Of a stretch of 64,000 bases of DNA, positions 21,685-33,600 are shown piece by piece (positions within the stretch are counted from its first letter, which is position 1; every line of letters begins with the position of its first letter). This DNA comes from Undaria pinnatifida (Eukaryota; Sar; Phaeophyceae; Laminariales; Alariaceae): the NCBI GenBank assembly GCA_012845835.1, contig JABAKD010000015.1:1896609-1960608 (forward strand). Reading direction: 5' to 3'. The translations under genes and the position numbers were made by a program. The notes below the pieces were generated by a model. The model was not told the origin of the DNA, made no database searches, and saw only the letters and a program-made list of their open reading frames with translations.

Positions 21685-24600
21685 TCGCTTTAACACGCAT
21701 CATCACGTCCGTGGTTCACAGGACAGGCTCTAGTCACTCTGAATGAAGTGGAAGAATACCCCAACCAAGGAAAAACACAAGCAAGAGCGCGCACTAAGTT
21801 GTATATGACTGTATGATACATATAAGTCGCCTACTTTTCTTTCTTTTCACACTTCCACTTTCCAGCTTCTGGACAAGCCGTGATCACAGGTGTCGTCCCT
21901 CCTCTCCCCCGGTTCTTGCCTTCAATTTTTTCGCGCATAGGATTCAGCAATCCCACTGCTCGTCGATTGTTCATCAAGCTTGTATATACTTCGTATCATA
22001 TATAGGACACACGCCCAGCAATGCGCACGATCGGAGTATCACACACCACGCACAGCTTGCAACTAAATATTCGTTTCGACGAGATCCTCGATCTAATAGC
22101 CGTTGTAGTAGGGTACCGTGGGTGTCCCGATTTAAGAGCACCCGAGTCAAGAGCAATTCGGGAGTTAAGGGCGGTCAACTCGGCATGTCCCGCCACACTA
22201 CAGGTTATATATTGCCCACTACATATAAGAGCGCTTTGTAGTTAAGAGCGCATGTTTCGGCTTGTTACGGGCGCTCTTCAATCGGGATACAACCCTCTAC
22301 TGCATTTTAATTTTGTATAATATGACTGACTCTGTTAATAATAACGAACCTGCGAGTACAGTAGTATATATAGAGCTCCTGGTCGCCCTGTTGGTCCAGT
22401 CGTTAACCTCGAATACTACTGAATAAAGTCGGAGCCAGGGCTTCAAATCTCGGCGTGGAGATTTTTATTTCTGCTGCATGCAGCGGTATCATCAACAACT
22501 AACTGCCGAGAGCGCTTCGTGGGTAGGCACAATTCGCCGCGAGTCACGACGAGCGAAGAAAGCGCTGTACTCTTATCGCGATAAAATTGAAGGCGCGTAC
22601 TGTAGTGGGGAGGGGGGAGTCTGCTTAGTGACCCCAGATCCGGCTTACTTCTAGGGAGGGAGAAGGAAACATAAAAAGTGCGAAGAAAACAGGTGGGATG
22701 AGCAACAAAAAAATAGAGATCCGGCGGGAGCGGCAATGATGGTCCAGTTTACTTGATGGCTCTTCTTTAAGCGTTCTTTCGTGTACACGAAGCGCGAGCA
22801 ACACGCCCAGCTTTTCTTTGTGGAGGAGCATTCCTGATTCGGAAGGGAACGGGGCCGGCCTGTACAGGCCACACAGACACATCTTTTGTTTTTGTTCCGA
22901 TGGTCGTCGAGACATGGCATGATGGATGTGGACGGATGGACGAAACTTATCAGCAGCGTTCGGTGCGAGCTTGTTATGTGCACCAATAATAATAGACATA
23001 GTGGTGAAGATAGATGCGGACCAACAAAATAACCAATACTATGTGAGTATCATAGATGGTCAACAACCCGACTAATTATTTTGCCGCTTGCCCTGTTTAG
23101 TTTCTCACTCGCATAATCAGGTTCGTCTATATATAGTCTAGACTATATACCAGGTAGTGGTCAACATCGAGCACTACTACTATTAATAAGAGGGTTGGAG
23201 TCAGGGGTTCAAATCTCGGTATACCTGGTGGAGATTTTCACAAAAAACATTAAATACACTCCTCCACCACCAGCTGCTTAATCAAAGATTTCGTCGAAAC
23301 TCATGCACGCTGAGTGTGATACTCCTATCGCGCGTATTACTGGGTGACACCGTGTGTCCTCGTTAAGGATATAGGCCGGCGACCCCCCGTAGAACTACAG
23401 CTTGTACCATGGTCAAGAGGGTGATGTTAACCAATCTGTGCACGGAAACTATAAAACCCGTTTTTCAGGGGGACAAAATGTGACGGGGCTTTGGAATGCA
23501 TCATCATCATCAGTTTGTTGTATGTTATATTATTCTGTATGTATGTAGTCTCGTATGACCGGTGAGGGGAGGGCGGGGGTAGGGGGGAATTTCCAACATT
23601 TTTTGGTCGCCTTAGAGTATAGGGAGCTTACTGTACGCGTGGTGCTAGGTCTAGGCGATGGTGGGGGTGGCGGGGAAGGGGGGGCGGGGGGAAGGTTAAC
23701 TTAAAGTAAATACAATACATGAATTGAAGCTAATAATGCATGGGTGGTTTAAAAGGTAGTCGTTTTTTCGTTTTGTTTGCTCCCTTTTATTTCCCTCCCC
23801 ACCGGCCTTATGCCGGTATCTTCTTCCTCTTCTATTTCCTTCGTGTTATTTTGTCCGTGCAACAACAACAGGTACTATCTGTTCCTCTTTCAGCACGTGT
23901 GTTGTTCTTTGCAGCCTTTCCTCTCTGATTTTCTTGCATGGCATTCTTCAGAACACCTCTTCCTGTCGTTAGCTTTGTTTGTTTTGTTTGTTTTGTTTGT
24001 TTTTCTTTCTTTCTTTTTTTTTACATGGTCTGGCTTGTTTTGTTGTGTTCTCGTACCCGGTACGCTAGCATTTCACTCGTTACCTTGATGAATTGCGACT
24101 GTTTGGTTTACTCTGTTTTAGTCTGTGGCTGTGGCCACAGAATTTGTATCTCTCTAGGAGAAATAATAAGCACGGACTCTGGGTGTACTGAAACATGATG
24201 ATGTTGGGTAAAAAGAACGGTAAAGTGAAGACACAACCCACACACTGCTGTATATAGTGTAAACCACCGGCCGCCCCGGTGGCGGGTCAGGTCATCCTCG
24301 ATCCTGGTATATAGGTCAGTTTCGTGAGTTCGAATCCCCCCGAGTGCATACTCGTATAAATCGTGGGGACTTTTTATTGTGCACAACTTGACTTAATTGC
24401 GGAAAGCGCGAGAGCGTGAGTTAGCAACACTCAATGAAAATTCGACGAGCAGTAGGATTGCTGAACCCTATGCGCGATAAAACTTGAAGAAGGCGAGAAC
24501 CGGGGGGAAGAATGGACGACACCTGTGACCACGGCTTGTCCAGAAGCTGAAAAGTAGATGTGTGTGCATAAAAAAGAAGATAATAGGATGGTCTGTCTGA

Positions 24601-27600
24601 TGCCTGCAAATAAATGTTGAACGTTTATGGCAGGGAATCCTGTTCTTCGCGTACGGCATGGAGGAGCAGACTGCGACCCATTACACGCGAGAGGCGTTCG
24701 TTTCTGCTCGTCGCATCAAGACCTTGAATCCCACGGTGAACATCACCCTCGTCGCCAATCCGGGCGTTAGACCACAAATCGCTGGAGCCTTCGACATGGT
24801 GAGCGAAACTTACGCAAACAGGGGTTTGATTCCTCTATAGTGCCGGTTGGTAGCGCCGGCTGTATGTAGCCATGGTACTGACCTGAACCGTGACACCACC
24901 ACCACCCACCACCACTATTGATACCACCAGCTGCAGTGCAAGAGGCAATACAGCATAGGAAGCCGCTCTGCCGTCAACGGAGCACGTCGTGTTTGGTCGA
25001 CGACTACGATACGATGCTATCAACTCAACTTTCAACTAACTTAGACTTTGGTCTCCTGGAAAAAACTGGGGTCCTTTCAGCAAAGTGCAAACCTTTCTTA
25101 CTCTTTTCAGACATGACGAACAGCCCACAGACAAGATCTTGCGATCTTTGGATCTTAGTTAAGAATTTCCTCCTCTTCCTAGGTGTAAACCCCCGGCGTG
25201 AAAAGGCACAACGCACATCAGGCAACCGAGGACCAACACCCGATTGGATAGGGTGGACCGTTACTGGACCAAGTCCGACGGAAGGCTGTTTTTTCATGGC
25301 CGAGGGTTTTGATGGGGGATGAGATTGCGCATGTCCCACATTACTCGGAATTATGCCGTTCCGGGTGGCTATCTCCACCGCACCTGACCCTCAGGGGTCA
25401 GGCCGGATCCACATACACACGCATCTCCGTATACAACGGCAGCTTGCGCTGCCGGAGTAGTAACGGGGACCGCCGGTAGGGACAGCCCGCGCTATCGCTA
25501 TAGCAGGAACCGAAGGAGAAGCCAGCTAGCGCTGGATTGCGAATGCAATTATGCTAAATCGACACACGACGTCTATGAAATTACGAAATTACGTGGATGC
25601 GTGGTGAGCTTTAGATTATTTTTTCCCATCTGCCGGAGGATAAAAAGAAAAAGACTGCGACGGTGGTTGTATGTCTGCAGCAGTCGTACAGCAGTACTGG
25701 TCCTTCTATAATAGCTGGTGGTTGAGCAGTGCCGGTCGTCCGCTACATAGTGCCTGTGAAGTTGCTTGACAAAGACGGGAATCACTAATAATGAATGGCA
25801 GAGTGCGGAGTCTAGCGCTGGTTGCCCCAATAGTGCTGGTATTTTCCTGCTGGTACATATCATACCGGCGCTATAGAGGGACCACTACTGCTGTACGAGT
25901 AGAGCAGAGGAGAGGTGGGTTGTGCCCAGGCCAGCAGTCCAGAACCCGGAGACGACGAGGCGGCAACGAGTGGTTGGACCACTTTCACGTCGTCCTGCAG
26001 CACACACCAAATATTTGAAAGGGAGGAGTCTGCCGAGCTGGCTGCTTGTTTTGCTCCAACCAATCTAGGTGAGGGACCACACAGGCGTCATCATAATAAC
26101 AACACAGCGGCAACAATCACATCGGCAGACAGCAGGCGCACACCACACACACCCAGCACGTGGGTAACGCGCGATAAGGCTGCTCGTTCTAACTGATACC
26201 TGATACGGAATAATTTTGCTTGGTGTTCGTAATATTTTTGTTTTTTTCCGTGTTTTGTATGATTCCCACCGTTTGCACCACAGGCACAACTGATGTCAGT
26301 ACAGTCAAACCCCGCTTAAAGACGCACTTCTTAAGTCAACTCCCCGCTATAAAGACGAAAAAAAAATCTGAACCAGGGTGCCCCGAAGATGTACAAGTTT
26401 AAGGGGGGGTGTATTGTTTACGCTGCGGAATGGTGTCCAAGATGTCTATGCCAGCCAGCGTCACGGACTCTAGGTCCATGGCGCGAGTGTTGACGGACAA
26501 CTTGTTCGTCGAGGAAGCCCCTGGCCTCACGGAGGCTGAAGTGCGTGAGGCAGTGAAGACGTGGCTTAGTGTAGAGGACGACCCAGAGGTGTTGGAGGAA
26601 GAAATCGCAATGGAACTGCAGGCTGTAGACGAGCACCTTGCCAACGTGACCCTCAGTGACGATGACGATGTGTCCAGCGAAGAGGAAGGCGACGGTAGGC
26701 CAGAGTCGTGCATGACAACGTCGCTTACAGAGGCCGACGTCCGCTCTCGCCTCGAGGAGTGCCGCTCCTTTTTCAACGCGAAAGGGAAGAACGGCGAGTA
26801 CAGCGAAACCCTGTACCTTCTTTCGAGGACTGTGCATTCGTTCACTCATGAAACTCAAGTCAACCGAAGAGCGAAGCAGGGGGGCGAGGTGCAGGCCACT
26901 CTTGGCGACATGTGGGGGCGGTGGTTTTTTTTTTTTTGTGGAGGGCATATAGCAATGGGCCTGTTTGTGATGTACGGTTCTCTTGTTGTTGTCTAGCGTT
27001 GTTTATCTTCACCGTTTTTCTGAGTTGATGTCCATCTGTGTCCTTAGCAGGTAGGATTTGACATGTCAAAGTTGGAACAGAGGTGGTGAATGATATATCG
27101 GCGAGGTTTCCAACATGAGGATGAGAAGATAATAAGAAAAACACAGTCGACACCAACCGAGAGAGAGAGTTCACTGCAGTCATAATAACCTTCATCCTGC
27201 AACATTGAACCCACTTCTCGGAGCATTTTATTTCGGGCGGTGGGGTGCGGCAACTACTGTATAAACTTGGTTTTTAAGTACATTCCACTTTCAACCACGG
27301 CAACGTTGTGACGGTCAGATTTGTGGATTCTCGTTTCGTTATAGTATACCTGCTGCAACGGCGCGTCTTTTGATGTATGTTATGCCTCCATCGGCCCCGG
27401 GGATGGTGCGTTATCGTCCCCGGAATCTTAAAGACGATTCCCCGCGTTAAAGACGCCTTGAAAAAAAGTACCGATATGCGTCTTTAAGCGGGGTTTGACT
27501 GTAATAGTATCGCCCTTCTGATTTGCATTCCAAACCCTTGTTTTTACATACATGCTCAGCATAATATATGTACCCACACGGTCCACAGCCAGCCAACCGT

Positions 27601-30600
27601 GATGATCAGCATTGCGCAAAAGGCGATATGCGCTGGCTCTATGGTGATTTCTCTAGATGCTGGCTACCGAGGCGATGCCGAGGACTTCCAGCCTGAGCGA
27701 CAGCTCATTCGAAGGCTGCTGTACAGCCCCACAGGACTGTCATTTTTTTTTTTTGAGTTGTACATAATTGGTTTGCTTTCTAAAAAAAAGCGTCCGTTCT
27801 CATTTTAGGCTCCGTTCCCATTTTTCAGAAAACTCTGTTAAATTGAGTGACCATCCTCTTTTCGTCACCTGTCACGTTATCATATTGCCGGCGTTTGACC
27901 TGTCTATGTGTGTGTTCTTCATATTAAACTGATTTCTCCACCCATTTAACATACAAGCAGCACAACCACTGCTGCTGCTGTGTGTCCGTGCCGATGCCCC
28001 TTCCTTTGAGAGCCGAACTCTGTGGTAACAAACTACAAAACAGATATAGTCTATAGTCTACACTTCACACACAGATTATTTGACCATGCAATATCGAACG
28101 CAATGGGTGCGGGGTAGAACAATCAAGCCGGCACATGGTGCAAGGAAGAAAGAAAATAAGAGGACAAGAAGAAAAAACCAAAATGAAGAAAAATTGGAAA
28201 CTGACACAAAAATTAAATGACAGACACTAAAAAGGAACACGGGGGCAAACATTCAGTGAAACTAGACGCCAAGACACAACCTATGCATTCCACAAATAAT
28301 TTCCATTTGGGCAGTGAGATAAATGCGAGTGGGTTTATTAATATAGTAGCCGTTATGCACCGGTAGTACATATATATACCAGGCATGGACGCGACATCTA
28401 CAGGACCACAACATCTTCGACGACAGTGGGGGGGAAACAGGGCGTATAATCGTACACTAGATAATAACAATGTGAAAAAGAAGTAGACAGATAGATATGT
28501 TAACACTGCGGTAGACCATACTACCAACCTATTACGCAGGGTATTTCGTGCCTCCGGCCGTTTGCATGATCGCCTGACAACCTCTACCAAGCGAAGTAGC
28601 ATATATATATGCCTAACAAAGTAAAGTCACCCTCGCGTTCAATAGTGGTGACATCGCATGCCCACGTCGCCTCGCTTGGTGTATTTGTAAGATGTATCTC
28701 TGTCTTGGATTTGGCGACCTCAGAGCCCCACATCGGCACGGCTAATATCATAGGCGTAAAATCGTATATGTGAGACAATAATAATGTGAAAAGGAGATAC
28801 AGACAGATATGATAAAATTGCGGTAAACCGCACTACTACCAACTTATTACGTAAGGTATTCCGTACATACCGTCTGCATGATCGCCTCCCAACCTATGCC
28901 AAGCGAAGTATGACTAACGAAGTAACGTAATTGAGCGCGTGTACACCAAGCTTTCCTTTCAAAACAATAACGATTCGCATCTCTCCCTCCCTGTCGTTCT
29001 CAATGGCGGTGACATTGCATGACCACATCACCTCGCCTGTTGTATTTGGCAACATGCATCTCTTTCTTATAATTAGCGATGTCAGAAAATAATGGTTTCT
29101 ATCTTTCGATCCATGTACAATAACAAATTATGAAGCTTTTAACACGTTGTTTACTACACCTAAGAACTGGGTTGCATACTACATGTGACATCAAACCTTC
29201 TAGAAAAATAAACATTACCAGGCGGGTGATATGCAGGGGTGTCTTCTTGCTGTAACTGTCAGATTCGTCCCCTTCAAGGGTTTTTTGTTTCCGCGCACAT
29301 ATTGAAATGCTCGCCCCCCCCCCCCCCCGATCCCTCTTGTTTAAACGCACCACCTGAAATCGAAATCTGCCAGAGTAGTAAACACTACCAGCCAGCTGAT
29401 ATCATCTCATTATCCATCTAGCCATCCATGCCGTAGCTCCAACTCATCCCCCCCCCCCCCCCCCCCCGTCCCTTTGTTCCCCGCCCAGTTCGTTCAAACG
29501 CCCCACTTACAATCGAAATCGGCCAGAGTAATAAAACACTTCTAAGCAATTGATATCACGTCACTATCTTTCTAGCCATGCATGACGTAGCTTTCATTCA
29601 TCCCCCCTCCCCCCCTCCAACGCCCCCTCCTTCCCCACACCCCGCACGATCGCCTAGACCCAGCACCGCGCTTATAGCAAGCCCCTACATATATGATTAA
29701 TACGCGCGATCGGAGGATCACACACAATGTTGCGAACATCAGTGTCGACCAAACCCTTGATTTGAATATTTTATGTGGCCTAAACCTCTTGATAACCCTC
29801 CCCCCCCCCCGCTTTTTTCCCCTCGCTTCCTCTTGCCTAAACGCCCCACCTACTATCGAATAAACACTTCCACGCTCTGGATATCGCCTCGTTATCGTTT
29901 CAGAGCCGTCCATGCCACTGCTGCAATTCCCACCCACCCCCGCCCCCAACGCCCCCTCCTTCCCCACCACCCGCACCATCGCCTAGACCTAGCACCACGC
30001 GTATAGCAAACCCCGACATCTATGCGACCTAAAGCCCCCCCCCCCCCGCCCCCGCCCCCCCCCCGCCACACCCCCCCCCCCTCCCCCACAAGAAATATTT
30101 ATAGTTTCCACGCACAAATAAACCTGCCCCCACCCGTCCCCTCCCCCCCACCCGTCCCCTCCCCCCCCTCCCCCCCTCCCGCCCCCCTTTTGATCAAAAT
30201 CAGGCCCCCACGTCCTTAAAAACTCCGCCCCTCCCTCACCGGATATTCGACTTACACGATTCACTTGATAAACTGATGCATTTCCTTCCACAGCTGTCAG
30301 ATTTTGTCCCCCTCAGAAACGGGTTTTATAGTTTCCGCGCACAGACTGGCTAACATCACCCTGTTGACCCTGATAGCTACACTGTAGTTGCAAGGGGAGT
30401 CGCCGACCTATATCCTTAATGAGGACACACAACCCGTAATACGCGCGATCGGAGTATCACACACACAGCTTGCAAAGATGAGTTTCGACAAAAAAATCGA
30501 TCTCACAGCTGGAGTGTATTCTAATTTTCATAATATATATAAAGCCGGTCGCCCCGGTGGCGTATCAGGTTATCCTCGAGCTTGGTATAATAGGTCAGTT

Positions 30601-33600
30601 TCGTGATTTCGAGCCCCGCCGAGTGCATACGCGTATAAATTCGTTGGGAATTTTTCTTGTGCACAAATTGACTTGCGGAAAGCGCGAGAGCGTGAGTTAG
30701 CAACACTCGATGAAAAATCGACGAGCAGTGGGATTGCTGAACCCTATGCGCGATAAAAATTGAAGGCAAGAACCGGGGGGGGAGAAGGGACGACACCTGT
30801 GACCACGGCTTGTCCAGAAGCTGGAAAGTAAAAGTGTGAGAAAAATAAATAAATATATATATATGTGCATTACTATTATTGTGCATGACGAATAATACGG
30901 TGGTTACTCGTCGTGCTATTAATACGGTGGAAACACGGAGGTCTGCGTGCCACCGGCGCTCCGTTGCTTGCTGCATTTGGCCAGTTGTTTTAATTTAACG
31001 TGATCAAAACTACAACTAACTGCTGGTAAAGCTTCCCGTGGGATGTAAGCCATCGTCCACATCAGGCTACATACAGTATGCCATTGTTGAGAGAAACGGT
31101 AAAGCGTGTAACTAATCAGGTGTCCGGTCTAGGTGTTTTTTGTTGGCGAGCCCATAGACTATATAGACTAGTCTACTATTATAGTCTATAATAGACTATA
31201 TATATAATTTTTTTTTCTCACAAATATATATATATACTTTCCAGATATACTTTACAGATTCTGGACAAGCCGTGGTCACAGGTGTCGTCCCTTCTCCCCC
31301 CCGGTTCTTGCCTTCAATTTTTATCTCGCATAGATAGGGTTCAGCAATCCCCCTGCTCGTCGATTTACCATCGAGTGTTGCTAGCTCACGCTCTCGCGCT
31401 TTCCGCAAGTCAATTTGTGCACAAGAAAAAGTCCTCACGAATTTATACGAGTATGCACTCGGGGGGATTCGAACTCACGAAACTGACCTATACCAGGCTC
31501 GAGGATAACCTGATATGCTACCGAGCCCATAGCTGGTACCATGTATGTGTCACATCCATCGAGAGGTTGTAGTATAGATTGCCATCGTACGAATCTTAAA
31601 CATATACTGGTAGTAAGTAGTCGTCCATCGTCACTGCTATTTTTGTAATAGGAAGTCAATCTCTGATAGTGCTGCGCTTCCTCACTCTCTAACCCCCGGT
31701 CGCCCCGGTGGCATATCAGGTTATATAATCTCCTCGCGCCTGGTATAGGTCAGCTTCGTGAGTTCGAATCCCCCCGAGTGCATACTCGTGTAAATTAGTG
31801 GGGACTGTTTCTTGTGCACAAATTGACCTGCGGAAAACGCGAGAGCGTGAGTTGGCAACATTCGATGAAAAATCGACGAGCAGTGGGATTGCTGAACCCT
31901 ATGCGCGACACAACTTGAAGAAGGCGAGAACCGGGGGGAAGAAGGGACGACACCTGTGACCACGGCTTGTCCAGAAGCTGGAAAGTAGAAGACACGTGAG
32001 AAAAAGAACAAACTATACAGGTACAGGGCAGAACACCAAATAAGAAACAAAAGAACTCACCCAGGCTGCGTTTCATATTTGGGAGAGAGTGCGTACGACA
32101 TTAATTTCAGTACAACGGCTCTCGAATTGAGTATATTCCTGTGAATATCAGCCCGACTTTCTTATTACTCTGCTTCTCATTGGGTGCCCTTCATTGTATT
32201 CAGTTTGGAGGAAGAGCACATGCTGCCGGGAGAGGTATCATATCATCCTGGTGTGCCACCCTGGACACCGTATGGTATCGAGTGACAGGAGTCAGCCCCG
32301 TATCGAAAGCCTACCGACCACGTGTGCGTTTAGCTTGTATCTGTATCGACCACGTTTTTCACTTGTATTCACATCTGTACAGATTATCACGTTTTTCCCG
32401 TGTCCATCTGAAGCGGATCAGTAAGATAAGACATCCCAGCCAAGTTGTATGTGCGCTCTCACTCTTCATACTTTAAACAGGTGCTTAACGTGGAGGAGGA
32501 CCACATGTTGCCGGGAGAGGTTCCGTCCTGGACTCCCAATGGTATCAAGCGCCAGTGGTTCACTCGACTCGAGTATCTTTCCCGTTCTCCATACGAGGTA
32601 ACTCCAGACCACCTTTCCCGTTCCCCATACGAGGTGACACTCCGTTTTGTGGAAAGACGGGAATCGCCGGAGAAAATAGGTTGATATAAAGCACGCGACA
32701 CCACTTGAAAAACTCTTATTTTGGGCCAGGCTCATACATATATATTCGTGCGTGGGAAAAGGGGTGTGCTACACTGTTTTCAACATAATATCATGTTTTT
32801 TTTTAATCCCTCGTGGAAACAAAGTGGACGCAAATCTTTTAAACTTTCAGTGTTAAGTCCTATACACGTGCGGCATTTGTCACAAGACATGCCCCTCGTG
32901 CTAACTTCTATTATAACTAACTGCTGACTTCAAAAAATGTATTCTGCCGACCGGCGGTGTTTCTGCGTTGTGTGCACCCGGTTGCTTTCGCAATTTTCTA
33001 GGTAACTTTGGCCTTGGACTCCCAGGCCCTCTGCTGTGCATCAGGCGTTGCGGGAATACTAGAAGAAGGTCCGGGGGAGTTCGACATTGCTTTCGCTGTA
33101 CAGGTGCAACACAGGATACTGAATTTAGTAAACAGGGATGCTAGCTTACATGTAGTCTGGATTTCTTTTTTAGAGAAAGGGTGCGTTCTACACTACTACC
33201 TGGCTCCCAAATAAACGGTGTTCTTGTAAAGTTCTGCTCGGCTTTCTCATTGCGTGTTTTCTTAGTAGGTGTCTTTTACTGGGGGTGACTTGTACGCGCT
33301 GTCTTGCTGCTCGACAAATCTCCGTCCCGCGGTCAGTGCTCCTCTCTCAATGTGCAACACCTCGAGCACAGTTGGGGGATGTAGTCCGCACAATTGACGA
33401 AACCTATGGTACTATGATACGGTAGAGGGGTCAATCTTAGGCATATTGTTTTTTTTCAGCTGCTTAGAGCCACTCGCGCGAGTGGCTACCCCGTTAATTT
33501 TTGGTTTCGCGACGTACGCCGATCTGATTTTTTTTTGTTGCTGCTACAACAAGATGTTGTAAGTCCTTTTTGAATGACTTAAGCTCCGCGGTGAAAATAG

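Noticed and set aside
26399-26948. Two long minus-strand frames (148 and 176 codons)
   Set aside because: Antisense to the transposase tail remnant of the Tigger-type element, which is oriented plus and fits family features.
30545-30640. tRNA-like head of family A SINEs considered as functional tRNA genes
   Set aside because: No complete cloverleaf or acceptor stem pairing; always joined to the same non-tRNA body and tail in repeated copies.
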